Assembly (NCBI RefSeq): GCF_029541745.1 | Contig: NZ_CP089746.1 | Span: 7,387,559 to 7,451,558 of the forward strand | Length of the DNA: 64,000 bases | Source of the DNA: Streptomyces sp. LX-29 | Lineage (GTDB): Bacteria > Actinomycetota > Actinomycetes > Streptomycetales > Streptomycetaceae | Reading direction: 5' to 3' | Shown: in pieces, positions 8,127-16,468 of the stretch | How the letters are laid out: the number at the start of each line of letters is the position of its first letter | Numbering within the stretch: position 1 is the stretch's first letter | Position numbers and translations under genes: made by a program | Notes under the pieces: generated by a model | The model's database searches: none | Seen by the model: the letters and a program-made list of their open reading frames with translations, nothing else | What the model was told of the DNA's origin: nothing

Positions 8127-9689
8127 GTGACGGAAGGACAGTCGACCTCCGAACGGTGGGATCGGGCAGTGGCCAAGTGGCGAACGCTGGTCGCGGTGTC
8201 CCTCGCGACCTTCATGCTCCTGTTGGACGTCACGGTGGTGAACGTGGCGCTCCCACAGATCCAGCGGGACCTGGACGCCGACTTCGACGCCCTGCGATGG
8301 GTGATCGACGGCTATGCGCTGGCCCTCGCCGCCACCACGCTGACCTTCGGCTCCCTCGGCGACCGGATCGGCCACCGGCGCACCTTCCGCTGGGGCCTGA
8401 TCGTCTTCTCGCTCTCCTCGCTGGCCGCCGGGCTGGCCACCACCCCGCTCGCCCTCAACCTGTGCCGGGGCGTCCAGGGCATCGGCGGCTCCGCGCTGCT
8501 CGCCCCCTCGCTCGCCCTGCTCGGCGCCGCCTACCGGGAGCGCGACCGGGTGGTGGCGCTCGGCGTCTGGGGCGCCATCAACGGCGGCTCCCTGGCGATC
8601 GGCCCGCTGGTCGGCGGCGCCTTGGTCGAATCCCTCGACTGGCGCGCCATCTTCTGGATCAACATCCCTGTCGGTGCCCTGGCCTGGCTGATGGTGCTGC
8701 GCGGCACCCCGGAGAGCCGCCGTGACCGGGTGCCCGGCCGCCTCGACCTGCCCGGACTGCTGGCCCTGTCCGGCGGGTTGACGGCGCTGGTCCTCGCCCT
8801 CTTCGAAGGCAACGCACGCGGATGGACGAGCCCGCTCATCCTGGGGCTCTTCGTCACCGCCGCGGCACTGCTCGCCCTGTTCACCACGGTCGAGCGGCGC
8901 GCCGCGGACCCGCTGCTGGACCTCGGCCTGTTCCGCACGCCCAGCATCACCGGGGCCTCGCTGGCCGTGCTGGCACTGGCCACCTCGGTCTTCGCGATGC
9001 TCACCTTCTTCGTCCTCTACCTCCAGAACGTCCTGGGACACGACGCGCTGGAGACCGGGCTGCGGCTCATGCCCATCACCACCGGCGCCTTCCTGGCCGC
9101 CGGACCCGGCCTGGCGCTGGCCCAGCGGCTGCCGATACGGGCCGTCCTCAGCGGCGCCCTGGGATGCGCGGCCGCCGGGCTGCTGCTGATGTCCGCCAGT
9201 GTGGGGCCGGGCGACGACTGGACCGCGATGCTGGCCGGCGGGGTGCTCATCGGGCTGGGCGTCGGCGCGTTCAACCCGGTCGTCGCCCGGGTGGCGCTGG
9301 GCACCGTGACCCCGGCACGCGCCGGGATGGCCTCCGGGCTGAGCAGCACCTGCCGGGTGCTCGGGGTGGCGCTCGGCGTCGCGCTGCTCGGCACCGTCTT
9401 CGACAGCCGGGTCCGCGACCGGTTCCAGGAGCTGGTCCCCTCCGCCGCACCGGGGACCGCGGACGCGGTCACCTCGGCCGGGCTTCACGAGGTCGCCTCG
9501 CGGGCGCCGGTCGGGACGCGCGAGCAGGTCGCGGCCGCCGCCGAGCAGGCGTTCGTCTCCGGACTCGACCACATCCTGCTGCTCGCCGCCGCCCTCGCCG
9601 CCGCCGGGGCGGTCGCCTCGGCCCTGCTCGTCAGGGGGAGCGATTTCCTCGCCGAGAGCGAAGCCACGCCCGCTACCCTGAGTTCATGA
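8127..9689 (+). CDS. MFS drug exporter, DHA2 (EmrB/QacA) family
   Basis: The 520-aa membrane protein is of the length and pattern of the 14-helix DHA2 family. Helix 1 carries 'LLLDVTVVNVALP', the loop 2-3 motif is 'GSLGDRIGHRRTF', and motif C is 'GGSLAIGPLVGGAL'. These are proton-driven multidrug or antibiotic exporters. The start is GTG. The last codons overlap the MarR gene (ATGA), so exporter and regulator are co-translated. It converges on the isonitrile operon and may export its product, but could equally be an independent resistance pair. Confidence 0.9.
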   Translation: MTEGQSTSERWDRAVAKWRTLVAVSLATFMLLLDVTVVNVALPQIQRDLDADFDALRWVIDGYALALAATTLTFGSLGDRIGHRRTFRWGLIVFSLSSLAAGLATTPLALNLCRGVQGIGGSALLAPSLALLGAAYRERDRVVALGVWGAINGGSLAIGPLVGGALVESLDWRAIFWINIPVGALAWLMVLRGTPESRRDRVPGRLDLPGLLALSGGLTALVLALFEGNARGWTSPLILGLFVTAAALLALFTTVERRAADPLLDLGLFRTPSITGASLAVLALATSVFAMLTFFVLYLQNVLGHDALETGLRLMPITTGAFLAAGPGLALAQRLPIRAVLSGALGCAAAGLLLMSASVGPGDDWTAMLAGGVLIGLGVGAFNPVVARVALGTVTPARAGMASGLSSTCRVLGVALGVALLGTVFDSRVRDRFQELVPSAAPGTADAVTSAGLHEVASRAPVGTREQVAAAAEQAFVSGLDHILLLAAALAAAGAVASALLVRGSDFLAESEATPATLSS

Positions 9690-10171
9690 ACGCGCCTTCG
9701 CCTCTCGAAGACCTCTCAGTGGCGCCGGGCCTGCCACCGGGAGCGGTGCCGGAAGCGTTGGGCGAGTGCATCGGCTACCTCCTGGGACGCTCCCACGCCC
9801 TGATCCGCTCGCGCGCCGAACTCGCCTTCGCCGAAAAGGGATTGAGCGTCAAGGAGTACGGGGTGCTGTGCATCCTGCACGCCGAGGAGTCCTCCTCCCA
9901 GCAGGCGCTGGCGGAGCGCCTGGGAGTGGATCGCACGACCATGAGCTCCACGGTCGACGGCCTCGTGCGGCGTTCCCTGGTGCGCCGCACCCGCAACCCG
10001 CGCGACCGGCGCGCCTACCGGGTGTGGATGACCGCCGAGGGATACCGCACCGCCGAGGAGATCGAGGAGCGGGCGGCCGCCATCGACAAGGAGTTCACCG
10101 ACCGGCTCTCGGAGGACGAGGCGCGCCGACTCAAGGAGCTGCTCGGGAAGTTGATCGCGTCCTGGGGATGA
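9686..10171 (+). CDS. MarR family transcriptional regulator
   Basis: The 161-aa winged-helix protein has a recognition helix in 'LAERLGVDRTTMSSTVDGL' and the wing 'RRTRNPRDRRAYRVWMT', the conserved MarR DNA-contact region. The start is set by the ATGA overlap with the exporter. It probably represses its own operon and responds to a phenolic or drug-like ligand; the palindrome at 8108-8122 is a possible site. Confidence 0.9.
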   Translation: MNAPSPLEDLSVAPGLPPGAVPEALGECIGYLLGRSHALIRSRAELAFAEKGLSVKEYGVLCILHAEESSSQQALAERLGVDRTTMSSTVDGLVRRSLVRRTRNPRDRRAYRVWMTAEGYRTAEEIEERAAAIDKEFTDRLSEDEARRLKELLGKLIASWG

Positions 10172-10208
10172 CCGCCCCGACCGCCCCGATGCGAAGGCGG
10201 TCGACGGG

Positions 10209-11171
10209 TCAGCGGTGCGAGAGCACCAGCGCCGCGGAGGAGAGCACGCCCCAGGCGATCGCGGTGAGCCAGGCCGGCATTCTCCGGGCCGGCGGCCGCA
10301 GCAGCGCCACCGCGGCCTCCAGCGGCTTCCCCCGCACGGCGATCCAGATCGCCGCCAGCTCCCACAGCACCCAACCGGCCGCCACCCCGAGCCCGAGCAG
10401 GCCCCAGGACGGGTCGCCCAGGGCGAGCAGCGACAGCGTGCAGGCGACTCCGCCGACCGTCACCATCGCCGCGCCCACCGCGACGGCGTTGGCGAGCCCC
10501 AACGTCAGCGCGGACGTGCGCAGCCCGGCCTCGGCGTCCTCGGGGATGTCCTCGGCCGTGTTGACCAGGATCACGCCCTCCTGGAGCACGCTGTATCCGG
10601 CGATGAGCGTCAGCAGCTCCCAGGGCGGCGCTGCGGCGTACACCCGCGTGACGATCAGCATCGGCAGCGTGAAGATGATGACGCACAGGGTCAGCACCTG
10701 CCACAGCCCGCGCGCCTTCAGATGCAGCGGTCGCACCGAGTACTGCGCCGCCCACAGCAGTTCGAGCACCACCAGCGGTATCAGGTCCCAGTGTCGGGTC
10801 CACACGGCCAGCAGGGTGCCGAGCACCACCGCGGCCAGCCAGGTGAGCCGCATCTGCCAGCGCACATTGGCCACGCCCAGCCGGTGGACGGCGCCGGAGA
10901 GCCGTACCTTGTACTTCGCGTCGAGGTCGCGATCGGCGAGGCAGTTGATGATGTCGCCGAACTGGAAGAGCAGATAGGCCAGCACGAACGCGCCGACGAA
11001 CCGCCAGGAGACCACGGCGCCGAAGTCCGCGGCCATCAGCAGCGTGGGGATCATCACGATCGGGAACGCCGCCACCATGAACTCCGGCCGACGGATCGTC
11101 AGGGAGTCCCGCAAGACACCGCGCCACGGGCGGCGCGAGGCCGCCCGTGGCGTAGAGACGTGCGCACACAT
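10209..11171 (-). CDS. UbiA family prenyltransferase
   Basis: The 320-aa protein has about 8-9 membrane helices. Both Asp-rich metal/diphosphate motifs of UbiA enzymes are present: 'NCLADRDLDAKYK' (about residues 76-88) and 'NTAEDIPEDAEAG' (about residues 208-220). It should transfer a prenyl group from an isoprenyl diphosphate to an aromatic or other acceptor in the membrane. It is the last gene of the minus-strand isonitrile operon, its ATG 2 bp after the halogenase-like stop. No isoprenoid supply gene lies nearby, so the donor must come from central metabolism. Confidence 0.85.
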   Translation of the reverse strand: MCAHVSTPRAASRRPWRGVLRDSLTIRRPEFMVAAFPIVMIPTLLMAADFGAVVSWRFVGAFVLAYLLFQFGDIINCLADRDLDAKYKVRLSGAVHRLGVANVRWQMRLTWLAAVVLGTLLAVWTRHWDLIPLVVLELLWAAQYSVRPLHLKARGLWQVLTLCVIIFTLPMLIVTRVYAAAPPWELLTLIAGYSVLQEGVILVNTAEDIPEDAEAGLRTSALTLGLANAVAVGAAMVTVGGVACTLSLLALGDPSWGLLGLGVAAGWVLWELAAIWIAVRGKPLEAAVALLRPPARRMPAWLTAIAWGVLSSAALVLSHR

Positions 11172-11173
11172 GA

Positions 11174-12955
11174 TCAGCTCACATGGATCATTTCTGCTCG
11201 CACCAGGCGCTTGACGAGCTGGATCTGCGGCGGGCTGAGCCGCTCACACAGCTCCCCGTAGCGCACCGACCCCTCGTTCAGCAGCTCCCACAGACCGGTG
11301 CCGCCGTCCCGCTCCAGCGCTCGGACCCCCATACGGTCGGGGCCGTCGGTGAAGTGGAAGCGCTGACACGGCACGGGCTCGGACAGCGGGGCGGGAGCCA
11401 TGTGGGAGTTGGCTATCGGGTCCTCCCAGTACTTCGCCATCGCGGCCTTGGCCTCATCCGGCAGCTCGTACGGCTGCGGCAGCTCCATGCCCTTGAAGCC
11501 CGGGATGTCCAGGCCCAGGGTCTGCCGCATGGCGACGTTCGGGGCGAGGGTGAGCACGGCGTCCGGGGCCGGGTCGGCCACCGCGCTGCCGAAGGCCCGC
11601 ATGTACGGGCCGTCCCGCTCCAGGTCCTCCATCTCACCGCTGCCGTGGGTCATGACCCGCAGCAGGTCCGGCACCAGGGCCGTGTTGAGCAGCGCCTGGA
11701 AGGTCTTCTCCCGGATGTCCAGGTCCGGGCTCGACCCCTTGGAGTTCCAGTAGACGCTGTCCGGGGTGTACTTGCCGATGGCGTGGTACCACTGGTCGAT
11801 GGCGAGGGCGAAGGTGTCCGCCATGCCCCGCCACTCGTTGTCGTAGTCGTGCCACAGCTCGTGCTTGACCTCTTCGGAGAGGTCCGGGTCGAAGGTGGAC
11901 CGCAGCAGCAGCGCCGCCCCCATCGCCTGGGTCACCGCGAACGAGGCGCCCGAGGAGAACAGCGGGTCCACGAAGTACGAGGCGTCGCCCACGGCCAGCC
12001 AGCCCTGCTCGTAGGAGGCGAAACGCTCGCTGATCCGTGAGTAGTTGGTGGCGGTGAGCATGTGCTCCCGGACCGGCCGGGCCCGCTGCGTCATCTCCTT
12101 GAGCAGCGGCACCTGCCGGATGGTCTCCAGGAAGCGGGTCGGATCGGTGTAGTCCTTCTCCTTGTTCTCCAGCACGGCGGGGTTGGTGACGATGCCGATG
12201 GAGTGCACCGTCTTCCGCTCGCCGTCGACGAGCTGCCGGGTGGGGATGTACCAGATCCAGCCGTCGGTGAAGCTGAAACAGCCGATCGGCGACCAGGCGC
12301 GGTCGCGGAAGATGTTCCAGTCGCCGGGCAGGTTCTCGGTGAACTCGCAGTCCAGGAAGTGCGACCAGATCGCGATGTTCTTGTAGCCCGAGAGCCAGTC
12401 CCGACGCTTGCGCTCCCCGAGCGGAGCCACGTTGTTCTGGCGGCCAGAGGCGTCGACGAAGAACCGTGCCCGGACGCTCCGGCCGTCCTTGAACGTCACG
12501 GTGCACAGGTCGTCGCCGGACTCGGCGGGCTCGAAGGTGGCGATCTCCACCCCCTCGAAGACGTCCGCGCCGCAGTCGGCGGCGTGGTTGAGGAGGACGT
12601 GGTCGAACTCGGCCCGGTTGACATGCATGGACCAGCGGGGAACACCGTCGGAGATGACCGCGGCATGTTCGAAGTAGGCGGCTGAGGGGTCACCGGGACC
12701 CCAGTTGTAGACCCCGCCGTACTTCTGGATCCAGCAGTCGCTCTCGAGCACCTTCTCCAGCGCGCCGCTCTCCTGGATGACCGGAACCAGCGGATGGGCG
12801 AAGGACTCACCGATGTGTTCGCGGGGGAAGATCTCCCGCTCCATGATCGCGACGCTTAACCCCGCGTCGCGGCGGAGGAAGGCGGCCAAGGTCGATCCGG
12901 CCGGACCGCCTCCCATGATGACGACGTCGTACTGGTCCTGCATGTGGCCTGTCAA
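11174..12955 (-). CDS. Flavin-dependent halogenase-like FAD enzyme
   Basis: The 593-aa product has an N-terminal FAD site 'VVIMGGGPAGS' and the halogenase hallmark 'GWIWYIP' (WxWxIP). A Lys in 'WIQKYGGVYNWG' aligns with the chloramine-forming Lys of tryptophan halogenases (from memory). 'GDASYFVDPLFSSG' is the second FAD contact. The overall style is that of phenol/aliphatic halogenases, so chlorination or bromination of the isonitrile or prenyl scaffold is likely. A 60-70 residue C-terminal extension looks like a winged helix. The start is taken as TTG (12955), with GGAG 6 nt upstream; an ATG four codons later (12943) sits 18 nt from that site. A plain FAD oxygenase remains possible. Confidence 0.8.
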   Translation of the reverse strand: MTGHMQDQYDVVIMGGGPAGSTLAAFLRRDAGLSVAIMEREIFPREHIGESFAHPLVPVIQESGALEKVLESDCWIQKYGGVYNWGPGDPSAAYFEHAAVISDGVPRWSMHVNRAEFDHVLLNHAADCGADVFEGVEIATFEPAESGDDLCTVTFKDGRSVRARFFVDASGRQNNVAPLGERKRRDWLSGYKNIAIWSHFLDCEFTENLPGDWNIFRDRAWSPIGCFSFTDGWIWYIPTRQLVDGERKTVHSIGIVTNPAVLENKEKDYTDPTRFLETIRQVPLLKEMTQRARPVREHMLTATNYSRISERFASYEQGWLAVGDASYFVDPLFSSGASFAVTQAMGAALLLRSTFDPDLSEEVKHELWHDYDNEWRGMADTFALAIDQWYHAIGKYTPDSVYWNSKGSSPDLDIREKTFQALLNTALVPDLLRVMTHGSGEMEDLERDGPYMRAFGSAVADPAPDAVLTLAPNVAMRQTLGLDIPGFKGMELPQPYELPDEAKAAMAKYWEDPIANSHMAPAPLSEPVPCQRFHFTDGPDRMGVRALERDGGTGLWELLNEGSVRYGELCERLSPPQIQLVKRLVRAEMIHVS

Positions 12956-13005
12956 GACCCGCTCCTTTCGAGCGGCCGTGCATCTGGCAGATGTCGCTGG
13001 ACGTA

Positions 13006-13818
13006 CTAGAGGATCTGGATGCGCTGCAACCATCGGGAGGAATCGCCGACGAAGGCGTTCCGGCCATGGATCAGGGAGTGGTTCTCGGCGATGAGAATGT
13101 CGCCGCTCCGCCATCCGTGCGCATAGCAGTATTCCGGACGGTGGGTGATGTCCCGGATCTCCTCGATGAATGCCTCGTGTTCCGCCTCCGGAATTCCCTC
13201 CGGTTCCACGGAGAGCGGATTGAGGAACTTGTCCGCGGGCAGCGGCTCGGCGTACCGAAGCACCTTCTCACCGGACTGCGGATGGACGTCGACGAGCGGC
13301 CGGGTCACCTTTCCGCCGTAGTGCGCGAGCTTGTCGGTCCGGTAGGTGATGCTGATGTCGTCCCACCGCTGCCGAAGTTCCGCGCTGGCATCCTGGTAGA
13401 CCAGGCGGGTGTCGCAGAAGACCGTTTCCCCGCCACCCGCCTCCGGTGCCTCATGGCACTGGAACATGAAATAGTGCGGGGTGGCCTTGGCGAATGCGCC
13501 GTCCCAGTGGAAGGGCACCGATCCGCGCGCGAACAGATAGTTCTTCGGGTCCTCCTGGATGTTCAGATCCAGGACCGCGCCGAAGTCCCACTGCAGAATC
13601 TCGCCCCAGGTCTCGCAATAGGCGACCCAGTCCTCCTTCTCCAGCAGCTTGAAGCCACGGAGGACGACCACCTTGGCCTCGTCGGTCCACTGCCCGAGGG
13701 TTTCCGGGGCGATGTCGCGGAAATCGGCGTCCCCGGTCGGCGATTCGAGGAGCACGCCGAAGGGGCTGAGCGGGGTGCGCTTGAGGTCGGTGACAGCGCT
13801 ATCGGACGGGTTCGGCAT
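13006..13818 (-). CDS. PvcB-like TauD/TfdA Fe(II)/2-oxoglutarate dioxygenase
   Basis: The 270-aa product carries the iron triad of this superfamily: HxD in 'VPFHWDGAF', the distal His in 'NHSLIHGRNAF', and the 2-oxoglutarate Arg in 'SRWLQRIQIL'. It overlaps the isocyanide synthase gene by 20 bp, the arrangement of pvcA-pvcB pairs. In those, the dioxygenase desaturates or decarboxylates an amino-acid isonitrile to a vinyl isonitrile. Here it should act on the product of the upstream gene. The substrate amino acid (Tyr or Trp class) is not deducible by eye. Confidence 0.85.
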   Translation of the reverse strand: MPNPSDSAVTDLKRTPLSPFGVLLESPTGDADFRDIAPETLGQWTDEAKVVVLRGFKLLEKEDWVAYCETWGEILQWDFGAVLDLNIQEDPKNYLFARGSVPFHWDGAFAKATPHYFMFQCHEAPEAGGGETVFCDTRLVYQDASAELRQRWDDISITYRTDKLAHYGGKVTRPLVDVHPQSGEKVLRYAEPLPADKFLNPLSVEPEGIPEAEHEAFIEEIRDITHRPEYCYAHGWRSGDILIAENHSLIHGRNAFVGDSSRWLQRIQIL

Positions 13819-14773
13819 TGATGCTGACTCCTACGGAACCGGGTGCGGGGGCGACGTAGTGGCTCGGCCGCTTGTTGCGCCAGACGAGGGTGGCCGACAT
13901 CTCCTCGGCCGTCTCCTTCCGCACCAGGCGGAAGCCGCTGCCGTCGTCGAGGGCGACGGAGTGCCAGGGGGTGAACCAGTTCTCCGAGGTCTGCAGCAGC
14001 TGGAAGCCGATCTTCTCGGCGTGGCACTGCTGCGGGTGGATGGAGAGACGCAGGGAGCGCGGGAAGCGCTCGGCGACCAGACGGCTCCAGGCGTCGCTGC
14101 GCTGGATCACGGAGTAGGCGGTGCCCTTGGCCTGCTCCCGCATCCGGTTGCGGCTGAGCCCCGCGTTCTCGGGGAGCCCGGACTGGTCTTCGAAGACGAA
14201 CCGGTGGATGCCGTTGAACAGGTACTTGGCGTTCTGGTCGGTGCTGACCTGACGACGGAGCTCTTCCAGCGGCGTCGCGTACTTGAACGTCAATTCCTCG
14301 CGCATCAGCGAGTAATCGGCCGGCGGGAAGGCGTCGTCGAGCGAGTACAGGTCGATGTTCTCGCAGCCGGAGGTCTCGATCATTCGGACCAGTTCGGCGC
14401 GGTACTCATCGATGGTCTCGTCCGGGACCCTCACCAGGTCGCCGAACACATGGCCGTCGGAGGCTATTCGGACCCGGGCGCCCGGGGCGTGGAAGTGGCT
14501 GAGCTGCTCGCAGAACGCCTGCAGGAATTCAACGGCGAGTCGCTCGCCCTGGTCGGGCAGATGGCCCAGGACCTTGTTGGGGTTGGGTGATTTGGCCGGG
14601 AAGGCGAGGATGACGAACTCTATGGGTAACTGCTGGCTGAGGAAGTACTCCAGCTTGTCCCGGTGAATGTCGATGCATGTCTCGCAGGGGTTCTCGGCGC
14701 ACGGATCCTGTGGATTCTGCGTGCGGCGGAACCGGAAGACGTGCTTAAGGATCTGGGCGGCAAGGTCGCTCAT
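13799..14773 (-). CDS. Isocyanide synthase (PvcA/DIT1 family)
   Basis: The 324-aa product has family motifs 'FPAKSPNPNKVLGHLPDQGE', 'ASDGHVFGDLVRV' and 'RLSIHPQQCH'. PvcA/IsnA enzymes turn the amino group of an aromatic amino acid into an isonitrile, using ribulose-5-phosphate as carbon source. An N-terminal 'CAENPCETCID' Cys cluster may bind metal; it is seen in part of the family. The ATG at 14773 has GGGGAG 8 nt upstream. It leads the tight run PvcA-PvcB-halogenase-UbiA and defines this as an isonitrile gene cluster. Confidence 0.9.
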   Translation of the reverse strand: MSDLAAQILKHVFRFRRTQNPQDPCAENPCETCIDIHRDKLEYFLSQQLPIEFVILAFPAKSPNPNKVLGHLPDQGERLAVEFLQAFCEQLSHFHAPGARVRIASDGHVFGDLVRVPDETIDEYRAELVRMIETSGCENIDLYSLDDAFPPADYSLMREELTFKYATPLEELRRQVSTDQNAKYLFNGIHRFVFEDQSGLPENAGLSRNRMREQAKGTAYSVIQRSDAWSRLVAERFPRSLRLSIHPQQCHAEKIGFQLLQTSENWFTPWHSVALDDGSGFRLVRKETAEEMSATLVWRNKRPSHYVAPAPGSVGVSINAEPVR

Positions 14774-14930
14774 CCAGGACTCTCCCCCGTGGATACCTTC
14801 TGGACGGGAATGAACTTTTCTTCGATTCGCACAGTGAAGCTCAGGCTAGAGGCTAACTCGTGCTGAGGGCAACGTTTTCCGTTGAGTCGATCTATCAAAC
14901 TTTGATGATCATCGAAACGGAGTCATTGCT
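14774..14930. promoter_or_regulatory. Region upstream of the isocyanide synthase gene, with a palindrome
   Basis: This 157-bp gap is distinctly AT-richer than its surroundings. The perfect 10-bp palindrome GATGATCATC (14904-14913), flanked by TTT and GAAA, lies 18 bp past the P450 stop. It is a plausible operator for separate control of the isocyanide synthase unit. No -35/-10 pair is clear. Confidence 0.4.
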
Positions 14931-16298
14931 TCAGGCGTGCTCCAGCCGTACGGGAAGGCCGTCCCGCGGGATCGGCAACGTGCTCATGTCCACCGGCATG
15001 GTGTACCCCGGCGGCACGCTCCAGCGGTGACGCAGCAACAGTTGGTGCAGCACCGCCTTGATCTGGAGCCCCGCGAACCGCTGACCGATGCACTTGTGCA
15101 CCCCGCCGCCGAACGGCGCCCAGGCCAGCGGATGCACCTTGTCCTCGCGTCGGTCCTCGGCGAACCGCCCGGGGTCGAAGCGCTCCGGGTCCGGCCAGTA
15201 CTCGGACAGCCGGTGGGTGGCGTGCAGCCCGAGCACCAGTCTGGTGCCCGCCGCCACATGGTGGCCCAGCAGCTCGGTGTCCCGGACCGCCCGGCGCATG
15301 AGCACCGGCACCGGGGTGTGGAGGCGCAGGGCCTCCTTCATCACCAGGTCCACCGCGACCAGCCGGTCCAGGTCCGCGTAGCCCAGCACCGGGGTGCCCA
15401 CCGCCCGGCTCTCCTCCCGGGCCCGATCCTGCCACTCGGGGTGTCTGGCCAGGTAGTAGAGCATCGCGGTCAGTGTGATCTTGACGGTGTCGTGGGCCGC
15501 CATCAGGAGGAAGACCATGTGATTGATCACATCGTCGTCCGTGAAGCGCAGCCCGTCGTCGGTGCGCAGCCGGCACAACACACTGAACAGGTCCTCGCCG
15601 GTGCCGGCCCGCTTCTCCGGCAGCTTGCGGGCGAAGAAGTCCTCCAGCGTCCGGCGTCCGCGCAGCCCGGCCGACCAGCGGCTCAGCGGCAGCGGGAACC
15701 GGATCACCGCGGGGCCGGCCCGTACCGTGTCGATGAAGGCGCGGCTCACCCGGTCCGCCTCGGCGCCCAGCCGCAGCCCCAGGAACACCTCGGTGGCCAG
15801 GTCCAGCGTCAGCTGCTTCATCGCCGGCAGCACCCGGAAGTCGGGCCCCGGCCGCCAGCCGGCCAGCCCCTGGGTGATGCCCGCGTTGAGTGCGGTGAGA
15901 TACCCGGCGAGCTGGTCGCGGGTGAACGCGCCCTGCATCACCCGTCGGTGGTCCAGGTGCTCGGCGAAGTCCAGCAGCATCAGTCCGCGATGGAAGAACG
16001 GCCCGATGAAGTACTCCCAACCCTCCCCGCTGGCATACGCCTTGTGCGGATTGGTCAGCACCTCGGCCAGGGCGTCAGGGCCGGTGAGCATGACCAGCCG
16101 GGTGCCGAACGCGCGCGTCCAGGTCACCGGGCCGTAGCGGGTGTACTGCTGGAGCCACCAGGGCAGCGGATCGCGCACCAGTGTCAGCGACGTACCGATC
16201 ACTGGAAGCCCGGCGGTGCCCTGGACGGCGGTCAGCCCGCTCTGGCGAGGCGGTTGGGCAAGCGCCCGCGGCCGGGATATTCGTGCGGTAAGAGACAT
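14931..16298 (-). CDS. Cytochrome P450
   Basis: The 455-aa product has all P450 landmarks: I-helix 'AAHDTVKIT', ExxR in 'KEALRLHTP', the PERF-like 'PERFDPGRF', and the heme loop 'FGGGVHKCIGQ' with the Cys ligand. It is soluble-type, though slightly longer than typical bacterial P450s. It lies upstream on the same strand as the isocyanide synthase gene and probably hydroxylates, epoxidises or couples the isonitrile or prenyl product. The start 'MSLTARIS' (16298) is chosen over an upstream ATG (16325) because GGGGGAAGG lies 6 nt before it. Confidence 0.9.
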   Translation of the reverse strand: MSLTARISRPRALAQPPRQSGLTAVQGTAGLPVIGTSLTLVRDPLPWWLQQYTRYGPVTWTRAFGTRLVMLTGPDALAEVLTNPHKAYASGEGWEYFIGPFFHRGLMLLDFAEHLDHRRVMQGAFTRDQLAGYLTALNAGITQGLAGWRPGPDFRVLPAMKQLTLDLATEVFLGLRLGAEADRVSRAFIDTVRAGPAVIRFPLPLSRWSAGLRGRRTLEDFFARKLPEKRAGTGEDLFSVLCRLRTDDGLRFTDDDVINHMVFLLMAAHDTVKITLTAMLYYLARHPEWQDRAREESRAVGTPVLGYADLDRLVAVDLVMKEALRLHTPVPVLMRRAVRDTELLGHHVAAGTRLVLGLHATHRLSEYWPDPERFDPGRFAEDRREDKVHPLAWAPFGGGVHKCIGQRFAGLQIKAVLHQLLLRHRWSVPPGYTMPVDMSTLPIPRDGLPVRLEHA

Positions 16299-16468
16299 GA
16301 CCCGCCTTCCCCCGTGTTTCGTCATGATGGCGCGTCAAGGCCACTGTAACGGGCGGCCTTCGAAGGGCATGGGCGCCAGGGGCACCTGTACAGAACAGAC
16401 ACAAGCGGAGCAACCGCTGCTGCATGAGCGGCTGGGTCGGGCGTCCGGCCGGACCCTCGGCGCGGGGC

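Noticed and set aside
11183..12685. Plus-strand frames opposite the halogenase-like gene
   Set aside because: Compositionally biased shadows. The minus-strand gene has FAD and WxWxIP motifs and a ribosome site.
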